DNA of 14,421 bases from an uncultured Saprospiraceae bacterium (GCA_938033975.1 CALHKJ010000384.1:1-14421); one strand, 5' to 3'; positions 1 through 7,280 are shown, counted from the first letter of the stretch. The notes: generated by a model from the letters alone, not told the origin. Made by a program: numbers and translations.

Positions 1-1437
1 TTATCCAACAATGATGTACATGCTATTATTGAAGATAATTCAAATAGACTTTGGGTATCAACCAATCGATACCTTAATTGCTTTGATAAAAACACCAATA
101 GGATTTCAGTTTTTACTGAAAATGATGGTTTAAGCGATCCAGAATTCAATAAATATAGTTTCTTTTTTGACACAGAAAAAAATGAAATATATTTTGGAGG
201 TCTAAATGGTTATAACTTCTTTAACCCGGATAGCATTTCAACGACAAGTAATGAAAGAAATATAAATGTTAGAATAATTGATGCATTAAAAACTAAAAAC
301 GATGGAAAAAATGAAAGTATATATTTCGATTTAATAAAATCAAAAACTATTGATTTTCTTCAAGAAGACCTATCATTAGAATTAGAATTAACTACCAATT
401 ATCTTTTTGCTTCTGAAGCAAGACAATTTAGCTATCGCATTCCTAAATTAAATCAGAACTGGAGAACTCAAAATTCGAACATCTTAAAACTAAATAGATT
501 GCCTTATGGAAAGTTTGAAATTGAAATCATATCCGATTTATATAAACCATCATTTACTTCAAATATTTTAACACTACAACTAAATGTTATTAAGCCATTT
601 AGCAAAACGTGGTTATTTTATCTATTGATAATAGTTGGTTTGATATTGATCACGTGGTTGAGTATTAAGAAATATTTTAAAATTCTGAGTGATAGGAATT
701 TGATATTAGAACAAGAAGTCAAAGCAAGAACAAGGGAGCTAACAGAATCAAACAATTCCAAAAACATGTTGTTTGCTATCCTTGCACATGATCTACGAAA
801 TCCAATTTCTAGCCTTACCAATCTCTCAGCAAAAGTAAAATTTCTGACAAGAAATGACCGATTGGATGAATTAGATGCATTGGCCCAAAAAACTGATGTC
901 AAATTAGGTGCACTTAACGATAATCTCAATAATCTTCTTTTATGGGCAACAAAAGAATCGAAATTGAGTGAGAATAAAATAGAAAAGGTTTCACCTCATT
1001 ATGAGGTTAATAAAATAACAGAATTATATGAAGATTCTATAAATCAAAAGAAGCTCATCATTAATAATAATATTCCTGAAATTAGTATTGTCTATGCTGA
1101 TGTTACAATAGTTCAAACCATCATCAGAAATTTAATTAGCAACGCGATTAAGTTTTCTTATGATGGAGGATTGATTGAATATACCCTCGAGAATAAAAAT
1201 GGCTCAAAAGAATTAAAAGTGACGGACCAGGGTATAGGTCTAAAGAAAAAAGATGTGGTAGAATCAGAAAAAGTTATTTCAATAAGAAAAAATGTAGAAG
1301 GAACAGGAATTGGACTAAAGCTTTGTAAACAGCTTGCTGCTAAATCAAATCTAAAATTAAGTGTAATTCCTAATCCCAAAGGAGGCACAATAGGGCTGCT
1401 TCAATTTAGTGAGCAACACGACCTAGCAGAAAATTAG
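1..1437 (+). CDS. Sensor histidine kinase with propeller/Y_Y_Y sensory region (5' partial)
   Basis: The reading frame is open from the first base, so the true start lies upstream; 478 residues are visible. Residues about 1-80 contain two-component-regulator propeller strands (IIEDNSNRLWVST; IYFGGLNGYNFFNPD). Residues about 130-198 form a Y_Y_Y domain (FSYRIPKLNQNWRT, then LPYGKFEIEI). One membrane helix spans about 203-220 (WLFYLLIIVGLILITWL), so the propeller should lie in the periplasm and the kinase in the cytoplasm. The HisKA phospho-acceptor is H263 in AHDLRNP. The ATPase domain shows the N box around N381 (NLISNAIKFS), the G1 box at D409 (DQGIG) and the G2 box at G434 (GTGIGL). The chain ends straight after the ATPase domain, so it has neither receiver nor DNA-binding domain and is not the hybrid one-component form frequent in Bacteroidota. 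It therefore needs a separate regulator; the convergent LytTR gene next door is the obvious candidate. The ligand cannot be inferred. Confidence 0.95.
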   Translation, partial: LSNNDVHAIIEDNSNRLWVSTNRYLNCFDKNTNRISVFTENDGLSDPEFNKYSFFFDTEKNEIYFGGLNGYNFFNPDSISTTSNERNINVRIIDALKTKNDGKNESIYFDLIKSKTIDFLQEDLSLELELTTNYLFASEARQFSYRIPKLNQNWRTQNSNILKLNRLPYGKFEIEIISDLYKPSFTSNILTLQLNVIKPFSKTWLFYLLIIVGLILITWLSIKKYFKILSDRNLILEQEVKARTRELTESNNSKNMLFAILAHDLRNPISSLTNLSAKVKFLTRNDRLDELDALAQKTDVKLGALNDNLNNLLLWATKESKLSENKIEKVSPHYEVNKITELYEDSINQKKLIINNNIPEISIVYADVTIVQTIIRNLISNAIKFSYDGGLIEYTLENKNGSKELKVTDQGIGLKKKDVVESEKVISIRKNVEGTGIGLKLCKQLAAKSNLKLSVIPNPKGGTIGLLQFSEQHDLAEN

Positions 1438-1466
1438 ATAAGTAATATTGAAATTAACATGCTTTA

Positions 1467-1476
1467 AAGAATTCTT
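1467..1476. other. 10-bp perfect palindrome in the convergent gap
   Basis: The gap between the converging kinase and regulator genes is only 41 bases (1438-1478). It contains the palindrome AAGAATTCTT. There is no GC-rich stem and no proper T-run outside the coding sequence on either strand, so I do not call it an intrinsic terminator. It may be chance in AT-rich DNA. Confidence 0.25.
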
Positions 1477-1478
1477 GC

Positions 1479-2180
1479 TTAGGATTTATTTTTTATAAAT
1501 GCTGCTTTTACTGAGGCTTTAAATTTATTTCCAAGATCAATTTTTTCTGAATTAATTAGATTCAACTTATTGTTTTGAATATCAATTGAATAAATAAAAT
1601 CAAGATTTACAATTGTTGACCTATGACACCGAATAAAAGTGTGTTCATGAAGTAAATCTAACAACTTTCTTAAGGACAATTTTATAACATACTTTTTGTC
1701 ATGTTGTAAGAATAAGGTAGAATAATTTCGTTCAATTTCAATTTTGTAAATTTCTTTGTATGGAACATTTATTAGATTACTCTTTTCTTTTATTGTGATA
1801 TAATTTTCTTTTTTTGATTCATTGATTTCACCAATTAACTTTCTAATTTCAAAGCTCAGCAATGCTTTATTTAAAGGTTTTGCGATAAAGGCATTTACTC
1901 CGACCTCATAGGCTTTTTCTATATATTCTTTTTTAGGAAAACCAGTACACACAATAGTTGGAATGAAGAACTTTTTAATCTGATTAAGATATTCAAAACT
2001 ATCTTCATTATTGCCAAGTTTTAAGTCAACTATCAGTAAATCGGGTAAGTCTTTTTTTATAATAGGTAATGCCTGCTTCCATGATTTACATACCTTTTGC
2101 ACATGAATGCTAAGGTCTTCTAAAATCATTTCGTAATCCCAAGCGTTGGTTATATCATCTTCTAAAATAAGGGCTTTCAA
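1479..2180 (-). CDS. LytTR-family two-component response regulator
   Basis: A 233-aa regulator with an N-terminal receiver domain (about 1-118) and a C-terminal LytTR DNA-binding domain (about 127-228). The receiver has all expected residues: acidic pocket E7/D8/D9, phospho-acceptor D52 (LLIVDLKLG), T79 and K101 (IAKPL). The LytTR domain carries the signature FIRCHRSTIVNLD at 182-194. The start is a TTG codon (2178-2180). No in-frame ATG occurs in the readable upstream stretch, and MKALILEDD is a normal receiver beginning, so TTG is the best choice. The gene converges with the sensor kinase, which lacks its own receiver, so the two probably form a pair with separate promoters. LytTR proteins usually bind pairs of short direct repeats upstream of their targets; none is obvious just upstream of this gene. 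Targets are unknown. Confidence 0.95.
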   Translation of the reverse strand: MKALILEDDITNAWDYEMILEDLSIHVQKVCKSWKQALPIIKKDLPDLLIVDLKLGNNEDSFEYLNQIKKFFIPTIVCTGFPKKEYIEKAYEVGVNAFIAKPLNKALLSFEIRKLIGEINESKKENYITIKEKSNLINVPYKEIYKIEIERNYSTLFLQHDKKYVIKLSLRKLLDLLHEHTFIRCHRSTIVNLDFIYSIDIQNNKLNLINSEKIDLGNKFKASVKAAFIKNKS

Positions 2181-2355
2181 GTATAGTTGAGTTAGTGGTT
2201 TGACTAAGGCAATGTTAGATATACCATAAAATACAACAATAAAATTTAGTGATTCCCTTTGGGGATAAAAACCTATTAAAAGGGGACCAAGTTTTATATA
2301 ATGAGGAAGCGATTTCTTTAGAAATAGAATAAAAATACTTCAATCAGATTTTAAA
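2181..2355. other. Intergenic region with two weak inverted repeats
   Basis: This 175-base spacer separates the end of the DJ-1-like lipoprotein gene from the start of the regulator gene, both on the - strand. It holds ATTTCT-TT-AGAAAT (2312-2325) and the wider pair CCCTTT/AAAGGG (2255-2260 and 2279-2284, 18 bases between). Neither is followed by a T-tract on the - strand, so neither is a convincing terminator. They could be an operator or a weak 3' hairpin. The best -7-like box for the regulator is the imperfect TATTGTTG (2234-2241, - strand), with no TTG at a suitable distance upstream. Confidence 0.35.
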
Positions 2356-3078
2356 TCATTCGATAAAAACATAAGGAATTTTAGACAAGTCCCACTCAAT
2401 AACCAATCCTTTTGCAAGTCTACTTGCTATTTTAGGACCATATAAAACCTCGGTTAAGTACAATGACGCTTCAAAAGATTTTGCTCCACCAGCGGAAGTA
2501 ATATATTTTCCATCATGCACAAAAAGACAAGAATCTCGAACGTTCAAATGAGGAAACATTTTCTTGTATTTATCAATATCTGAAGGAAACGTTGTACTTA
2601 CTGCCTTATCTAATAAGCCCGCCTTCGCCAATACAAACGCCCCATCACAATGAGATGTAATATATTGCGCTTCTTTATCCGTCTTTTGTAAAAAAGCAAT
2701 CATTTCTTCGTCATCTAAATCAGTGTCCAAATGATGTTCTGCACTTGGAACAACCAATATATCTATCTGAGGATAATCTTCTCTATAACTAAAATCAGGT
2801 AACATTCGAATGCCCTCAAAACTTGTTACTACATCCTTTGTCTTTGCAATCAAAAAAGTATTCATGGCTTTTATACTATCTCTGAAAATAGTATGCTGAA
2901 AAATATCAAAAGGTGCTGTCAATTCTGTATTGTAAACACCATCCATTATCAAGAACCCAACATTATATCGATCCTCTTTTATTTCAATTGCTGATTCTAC
3001 ATATTGTGGATTTTGTTTTACTTCTTCTTTGCAAGAAAGAAAAATACAAATCATTATTAGATATGAGAAGTACTTCAT
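2356..3078 (-). CDS. DJ-1/PfpI-family (AraC-type GATase1-like) lipoprotein
   Basis: A 240-aa protein with a lipoprotein signal peptide: hydrophobic YFSYLIMICIF followed by lipobox FLSC, with C16 as the lipidated cysteine. The mature part (about 38-215) has the DJ-1/PfpI fold as found in AraC-type regulators, here without a DNA-binding domain. Visible family features are VGFLIMDGV (40-48), ELTAPFDIF (52-60), the strand DILVVPSA (106-113), the nucleophile elbow SHCDGAFVLAKAGLL with C144, and SAGGAKS near the end. Many relatives have ATTHW after the elbow; here it reads STTFPS, so the usual His/Trp are absent. It may be an envelope hydrolase or hydratase, or a non-enzymatic binding protein; the substrate cannot be named. 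Its ATG overlaps the TGA of rnr in ATGA, so it is probably expressed by translational coupling as the last gene of the rnr operon. Confidence 0.9.
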   Translation of the reverse strand: MKYFSYLIMICIFLSCKEEVKQNPQYVESAIEIKEDRYNVGFLIMDGVYNTELTAPFDIFQHTIFRDSIKAMNTFLIAKTKDVVTSFEGIRMLPDFSYREDYPQIDILVVPSAEHHLDTDLDDEEMIAFLQKTDKEAQYITSHCDGAFVLAKAGLLDKAVSTTFPSDIDKYKKMFPHLNVRDSCLFVHDGKYITSAGGAKSFEASLYLTEVLYGPKIASRLAKGLVIEWDLSKIPYVFIE

Positions 3079-5258
3079 TTTTGTCTAATGATATCAATTA
3101 ACTCCAAATCAACTTGGCGCAATTCCATATCCGCATCTTCTACTCTCACCATTACCTTCATACCCATTGTGATCTTACTTTTAGAACGAATACCAATAGC
3201 ATACAATCTACTGTCATGCAGTTCATAAGGTTCATCAAGTTGGTCAAAACGAATCAAGCCCTCAGCTCGAGATTCTTTTAGTTGTACAAAAATTCCAGAG
3301 TCTATCATGCCAGAAATAAATCCTTCGAATTCTTGTCCAATTTTATCCAAAAGATATTCTACCTGCTTGTACTTTACGGATTCTCTTTCTGCATCCATAG
3401 CAGATCTTTCCATCTTTGAGATATGAACACACTTGGCTTCCAATTCGTCTTTCTTTACCCTTAAAGTACTATCAATGTTTTTCTCTAAAATTCTATGTAC
3501 TAGCAAGTCAGAATATCTTCTAATGGGAGAGGTGAAATGTGAATAATGCTCAAAAGCCAAACCATAATGACCGATATTTTCAGTTGTGTAAATAGCCTTT
3601 GACATGGTCCTAATGGCTAGCGGTTGCAGTAAAGCGATCAATTCATCATCTTTAGCTGCCTTGGCCATAGCGTTAAAAGACTTAGCAATGTTCTTCGGTG
3701 TATCTAGATTCATTGTGAATCCAAGTTCTTTTGCAAACATAGAGAAGTCTGTCAAACGTTCCATATTTGGAAGATCATGGACCCTGTACACAAAAGGCAC
3801 TATTTGTTTTTCTTTTCCCTTTTCAGCAATAAATAAGGCAACAGACTTATTTGCCAGAAGCATAAAATCTTCAACCAGTAGGTGTGCATCTTTCCTTTCC
3901 TTCACATAAATATCCACAGGTCGGTTTTGCTCATCAAGTTTAAATTGTACCTCTTCTGTTTCAAAGGATATAGCACCGTTTTTATATTTCTGCTTCCTAA
4001 GTTTTTTTGCAATCTTATTCAATGTAGCAAGTTCTTCTGCATATTCGCCTTCACCATTTTCTATTATTTCTTGAGCCTCTTCATAGGTAAATCGCCTATC
4101 AGAGTGGATGACTGTTTTCCCAAACCACTTATTTACGATTTTTGATTTTTCGTTAAATTCGAAAATGGCTGAAAAACAAAGGCTGTCTTCATCCGGCCTA
4201 AGAGAACAAAGCTTATTAGAAAGAATTTCTGGAAGCATTGGTACACATCTATCCACAAGGTAGACAGAGGTACTTCTTTTAAAGGCTTCTTTGTCGATTG
4301 CGGAATCTGGTTTTACATAATGACTTACATCAGCGATGTGAACACCAACTTCAATATTTCCATTCTCTAAAGTTCTAACTGACAAGGCATCATCAAAATC
4401 TTGCGCTGTCAAAGGATCAATGGTGAGGGTTGTAATATCTCTAATGTCTTTTCTCAAAGCAATTTCTTGCTCTGAGATATTTTGAGCTAGCTTTTTAGTT
4501 GCGGCAATTACTTCATCTGGAAAACTAAGTTCAAAACCATTTTCAATAATAATCTGTTGCATGGCAAAGTTATGTGCATCAGTCTCAGTAAGAACCTCAT
4601 CAATTTTACCCCATAATGATTTGTTTTGATTTTTTCCCCACGAGGTGATCTCAACCAAAACAGAATCACCGTTTACTGCACCCTTGAAGTCTTCAGGATT
4701 TACATTTACATCTATGATTCCATGTTTTCCTTTGTACTCAACAACAGCAAATTTTTTCAGTTTTCTGAATTTGCCAACAACCTGAGTTATATTTCTTTTG
4801 ATAATTTCAATAACCTTTCCATTCGGTCTTCTCCCTTTTGATGTTTCAGAAACAGAGATAAGTACTTCATCTTTATTCATGGCACCCATCAAAAACTTAG
4901 CTGGGACAAATACATCCTCTTCTAGTCCATCGACTAGAATGAACCCAGCTCCTCTTTTGGTCATATCAACTACTCCCTTGTATGTGTTGAGAGAGGTTTT
5001 AATAACCTGCTTGATAAAGTTTTTATTGGCTTTGTAAACCTCAGGCTTGAGTTTTAAAATTTTGTTGGCCTTTACAAGTTCATCCATTGCTGCCCTTACT
5101 TGGTCAATAGGATTTGAGAACTTTAGTTTCTTTTTAATGGATTTGGGAGAGAATCTTTTTTTTGGATTTGCAAGTAGAACAGATACGATTTTTTTCTTTA
5201 GGTAACTGCTATTTGCTTTTTTACTTTTTTTCTTTTTAGTCATGTGTTTGTTCATCAT
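3075..5258 (-). CDS. rnr: Ribonuclease R (RNase II/RNB family 3'-5' exoribonuclease)
   Basis: A full-length 727-aa RNase R, which degrades structured RNA processively from the 3' end and takes part in rRNA quality control and mRNA decay in the cytoplasm. Domains in order: a Lys-rich tail (1-24), a winged-helix RNase-B-type HTH (about 20-75), two cold-shock domains (about 92-150 and 158-225), the RNB catalytic domain (about 268-595) and an S1 domain (about 642-722). The magnesium-binding aspartates are D281, D287, D289 and D290 in DPLTAQDFDD. The second RNB signature, HFTSPIRRYSDLLVHR, is at 574-589. Unlike many proteobacterial forms, it has no long basic C-terminal tail. The start is uncertain: ATG codons at 5258, 5255 and 5243 are in frame, giving overlaps of 23, 20 or 8 bases with the gene upstream. 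The stop overlaps the next gene's ATG by four bases. Confidence 0.97.
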   Translation of the reverse strand: MMNKHMTKKKKSKKANSSYLKKKIVSVLLANPKKRFSPKSIKKKLKFSNPIDQVRAAMDELVKANKILKLKPEVYKANKNFIKQVIKTSLNTYKGVVDMTKRGAGFILVDGLEEDVFVPAKFLMGAMNKDEVLISVSETSKGRRPNGKVIEIIKRNITQVVGKFRKLKKFAVVEYKGKHGIIDVNVNPEDFKGAVNGDSVLVEITSWGKNQNKSLWGKIDEVLTETDAHNFAMQQIIIENGFELSFPDEVIAATKKLAQNISEQEIALRKDIRDITTLTIDPLTAQDFDDALSVRTLENGNIEVGVHIADVSHYVKPDSAIDKEAFKRSTSVYLVDRCVPMLPEILSNKLCSLRPDEDSLCFSAIFEFNEKSKIVNKWFGKTVIHSDRRFTYEEAQEIIENGEGEYAEELATLNKIAKKLRKQKYKNGAISFETEEVQFKLDEQNRPVDIYVKERKDAHLLVEDFMLLANKSVALFIAEKGKEKQIVPFVYRVHDLPNMERLTDFSMFAKELGFTMNLDTPKNIAKSFNAMAKAAKDDELIALLQPLAIRTMSKAIYTTENIGHYGLAFEHYSHFTSPIRRYSDLLVHRILEKNIDSTLRVKKDELEAKCVHISKMERSAMDAERESVKYKQVEYLLDKIGQEFEGFISGMIDSGIFVQLKESRAEGLIRFDQLDEPYELHDSRLYAIGIRSKSKITMGMKVMVRVEDADMELRQVDLELIDIIRQK

Positions 5259-5748
5259 TTATGGAAACAATCTGCCCGTTGGCTAAGATCTCCATATAAA
5301 TTTGTTTAGAATCATTACCGTCGAATAGGTGAGTAGTAGATGCATTGGCACCTGCTATGTGAATACTAAAGTCTTCGGTAATGGTGGCAGCTGATTGTAT
5401 TGCGTTTTGGCCGTCGGATATGAGCCCTGCAATTACCTTTCTTGAAATCAGTTGACCTTTTTTGTCTAAGATAGCTAGAATGTATTCATACTTTAATAAC
5501 TCAGCTTTGTAGTAAACTATTGCCACAAAGTCTTTTTCAAAATTGAATTTGAAACATGGTATATATTCTACAAATTCATTTGGATCCGGATCCCACTCAT
5601 TGATATATTTATCAATGGCAATTGCTGGCAGAGCTATATTATTTCTTGAGAATTCTATAATGCTATCCTTTGAGACTACTGCAGGAAATGAAGCCTCAGG
5701 GAAAATTTGTAGAAATTCGCTAAATGTTATGTCCTTGATTTTTTCCAC
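5236..5748 (-). CDS. Unrecognised 170-aa cytoplasmic protein upstream of rnr
   Basis: I do not recognise this family. The protein has no signal peptide or membrane helix. Its middle and end look beta-rich, with alternating hydrophobic strands such as FVAIVYYKAELL (73-84), YEYILAILDKKGQLISRKV (87-105), SIHIAGANAS and QIYMEILANGQIVSI. A hairpin in which a short D-K-x-G-type turn separates strands suggests a small beta-sheet domain. The start is GTG (5746-5748): an in-frame TGA lies 18 bases upstream, no ATG occurs near the N-terminus, and TTC/TTT-rich codons follow, so GTG is the only reasonable choice. A consensus promoter ends only five bases before it. The stop overlaps the beginning of rnr, so it is probably co-transcribed with rnr and the DJ-1-like lipoprotein. 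A role connected with RNase R is possible only by association. Confidence 0.8.
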   Translation of the reverse strand: MEKIKDITFSEFLQIFPEASFPAVVSKDSIIEFSRNNIALPAIAIDKYINEWDPDPNEFVEYIPCFKFNFEKDFVAIVYYKAELLKYEYILAILDKKGQLISRKVIAGLISDGQNAIQSAATITEDFSIHIAGANASTTHLFDGNDSKQIYMEILANGQIVSINDEQTHD

Positions 5749-5753
5749 GGACG

Positions 5754-5784
5754 CAAAGGTATTTCAATTAATCGTGAGATTCAA
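5754..5784 (-). promoter_or_regulatory. Bacteroidota-type promoter of the 170-aa protein/rnr operon
   Basis: On the - strand the box TACCTTTG (5754-5761) matches the Bacteroidota -7 consensus TAnnTTTG exactly. A TTG (5782-5784) lies 20 bases upstream, as expected for the -33 element. The box ends five bases before the GTG start codon, so transcription would begin at or next to the start codon. Confidence 0.75.
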
Positions 5785-5820
5785 TCTTAAGCAAAGATAT
5801 ATAGATAAATGCAGTCAATA

Positions 5821-6894
5821 CTATTGATTAGACTCCTCAGCCTTCATCTTTTCAGCATTTTCATAAACCTGTAATGCTTCAATTACAGCTTGGAGATCTC
5901 CTTCAATAATGGTGTCTAACTTGTATAAGGTCAAACCAATTCTATGATCCGTTACCCGGTTTTGAGGATAGTTGTAAGTCCTAATTTTATCAGAACGGTC
6001 CCCCGAACCAACCAATGATTTTCTTTGGGCTTTTTGTTCAGAATAAACTTTTTGTCTCTGTACTTCTTGGACTTTTATATAAAGTCTACTTAAGGCAATT
6101 TCTCTATTCTTATGCTGAGACCTGCTATCTGTACTTTCTGCAGCAATACCTGTGGGAAGGTGTGTAAATCTAACTCCCGACTCAGTTTTGTTTACATGCT
6201 GACCACCTGCTCCACTCGCACGAAAGGTATCAACCTTAAGGTCATCCTTTTTTATATCAATATCCTCAGGTTCAAATTTAGGTATGACGGCTACAGTTGC
6301 TGCAGAGGTGTGTACTCGTCCCTGAGATTCCGTTTTTGGAACACGTTGTACCCTGTGTGCTCCGGACTCAAATTTTAGATTGCCATAAATGTCTGTACCA
6401 TAGACCTCCATTACAATTTTATTGTAACCACCCACAGTACCTTCATTTACATCAACAACTTCAGTTTTCCACCCTTTCGATTCAAAAAACTTATTGTACA
6501 TCCTGAACAGATCTCCTGCAAAGATACTAGCCTCATCACCTCCTGTTCCAGAACGAATTTCTAAAACTACATCCTTGCTATCTTCTGGATCTTTTGGAAT
6601 CAACATCACTTTGATCTTCTCTTCGATTTCTGCCAACTTAGGCTTTAGTTCACTCAATTCCATTTGAGCCATCTCTTTCATCTCCTTATCATCATCCTTC
6701 AACATTTCTGTTGCATTGTCAATATTGCCCAATATGCTTTTATACTCATGGTAAACATCAGAGAATGCTTGAAGGGATTTGTACTCTTTATTAAGCTTTG
6801 TAAATTTCTTGATATCAGAGACTATCTCAGGATCTGACAGCATCTCTTGTGTGTGTAGAAATTTATTGTGGATTGCTTCTAACTTATCTAACAT
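5821..6894 (-). CDS. prfA: Peptide chain release factor 1 (RF1)
   Basis: A 357-aa class I release factor that reads UAA and UAG in the ribosomal A site and triggers peptidyl-tRNA hydrolysis. The chosen ATG at 6894 gives MLDKLEAIH, a standard RF1 beginning and standard length. An in-frame TTG at 6939 would add 15 residues, but it coincides with the likely -33 promoter element and is rejected. Visible landmarks are the N-terminal coiled-coil region (about 1-100), RSGTGGDEAS (114-123), the stop-codon-reading PxT tripeptide as P186-K-T188 in HRVQRVPKTESQGR, and the catalytic GGQ at 230-232 (GAGGQHVNKTESGVR). The C-terminal RTYNYPQNRVTDHR is typical. The gene ends in TAG, which only RF1 itself decodes, followed one codon later by TGA. 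The 72-base gap to the next gene contains that gene's own promoter. Confidence 0.98.
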   Translation of the reverse strand: MLDKLEAIHNKFLHTQEMLSDPEIVSDIKKFTKLNKEYKSLQAFSDVYHEYKSILGNIDNATEMLKDDDKEMKEMAQMELSELKPKLAEIEEKIKVMLIPKDPEDSKDVVLEIRSGTGGDEASIFAGDLFRMYNKFFESKGWKTEVVDVNEGTVGGYNKIVMEVYGTDIYGNLKFESGAHRVQRVPKTESQGRVHTSAATVAVIPKFEPEDIDIKKDDLKVDTFRASGAGGQHVNKTESGVRFTHLPTGIAAESTDSRSQHKNREIALSRLYIKVQEVQRQKVYSEQKAQRKSLVGSGDRSDKIRTYNYPQNRVTDHRIGLTLYKLDTIIEGDLQAVIEALQVYENAEKMKAEESNQ

Positions 6895-6912
6895 CGATTT
6901 AGTTTGGTGTGG

Positions 6913-6940
6913 CAAATATAAGCATAGCTCTTCGCTCAAA
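6913..6940 (-). promoter_or_regulatory. Probable prfA promoter
   Basis: On the - strand TATATTTG (6913-6920) fits the TAnnTTTG -7 consensus, with TTTG (6937-6940) upstream. The spacer of 16 bases is a little short of the usual 19 or so. The -7 box ends 18 bases before the prfA ATG, predicting a leader of roughly 12 bases. The location supports the ATG at 6894 as the real start. Confidence 0.55.
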
Positions 6941-7054
6941 TCGAGGTAAAACTATATTTCTGTGAAATAATGTATAACCAAAGTTGTTATGTTCCTCAAT
7001 TTTTATTCTAAAACTAAACTTATTCTGAAGTCGAAAACCTGGTTAATACCCCAA

Positions 7055-7096
7055 ATATATGTGTTAATACATATTTTGATTTGATATATATGTGTT
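7055..7096 (+). repeat. 11-bp direct repeat, 31-bp period
   Basis: ATATATGTGTT occurs at 7055-7065 and again at 7086-7096. The 31-base period is close to three helical turns, which would place both copies on the same DNA face. The first copy also takes part in an inverted repeat, ATATGT (7057-7062) with ACATAT (7069-7074). This could be a regulator binding site for the giant gene, but AT-rich DNA produces such matches by chance. Confidence 0.4.
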
Positions 7097-7219
7097 TTGT
7101 AGATATAGGATGATATTCAATGATCTATTGATTTAAGCCCAATTACCAAAATTGAGAACGATAAAGAGTACTCCCTAAGTAAGATTATTTCACTTGTTGA
7201 AGTCAGTTTTACTCTAGAC

Positions 7220-7232
7220 CGTAGGCTCTACG
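7220..7232 (+). promoter_or_regulatory. Small hairpin in the leader of the giant gene
   Basis: CGTAG-GCT-CTACG gives a perfect 5-bp stem with a 3-base loop, followed by an A-rich stretch (7233-7249). It lies 48 bases before the ATG. It has no T-tract, so it is not a terminator; it may be a 5'-leader stem that affects stability or translation. Confidence 0.35.
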
Positions 7233-7280
7233 AAAAACAGAACAAAATTTAACCAACCAATTTCTTACTTGAAAAATCTC

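Larger units (their letters stand above)
6941..7280. other. Divergent intergenic region, no gene
   Basis: This AT-rich stretch lies between the prfA promoter and the ATG of the giant surface-protein gene. I find no ORF of convincing length, no RNA gene, and no Shine-Dalgarno-like sequence before the ATG at 7281. The closest thing to a -7 box on the + strand is TATTTTG (7072-7078), one base short of consensus and without a matching TTG. The region does contain a direct repeat and two short hairpins, listed separately. A leader of up to about 200 bases is possible. Confidence 0.6.

Noticed and set aside
618..1388. - strand ORFs within the sensor kinase gene
   Set aside because: The + strand frame carries intact HisKA and ATPase motifs across this stretch, so these are shadows.
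2234..2241. TATTGTTG on the - strand as a promoter of the LytTR regulator
   Set aside because: It has one mismatch in the key TTTG part and no upstream TTG at the expected spacing.
3604..5037. + strand ORFs of 71-101 codons across the rnr region
   Set aside because: They are antisense to the fully conserved RNase R coding sequence and show no domain features.
5543..5827. + strand ORF across the front of the 170-aa gene and the promoter
   Set aside because: It is antisense to a gene with a consensus promoter and tight operon overlaps, and its translation shows no motif.
5821..6894. RF1 PKT in place of the PAT tripeptide as an altered stop-codon specificity
   Set aside because: The RF1 determinant is P-x-T and the middle position varies, so PKT is consistent with normal UAA/UAG reading.
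6895..6939. TTG start extending RF1 by 15 residues
   Set aside because: The TTG falls on the likely -33 promoter element, and the shorter ATG start gives the normal RF1 length and N-terminus.
7072..7078. TATTTTG as a -7 box for the giant gene
   Set aside because: It is one base short of TAnnTTTG and no TTG sits at a suitable distance upstream; it also lies over 200 bases from the ATG.
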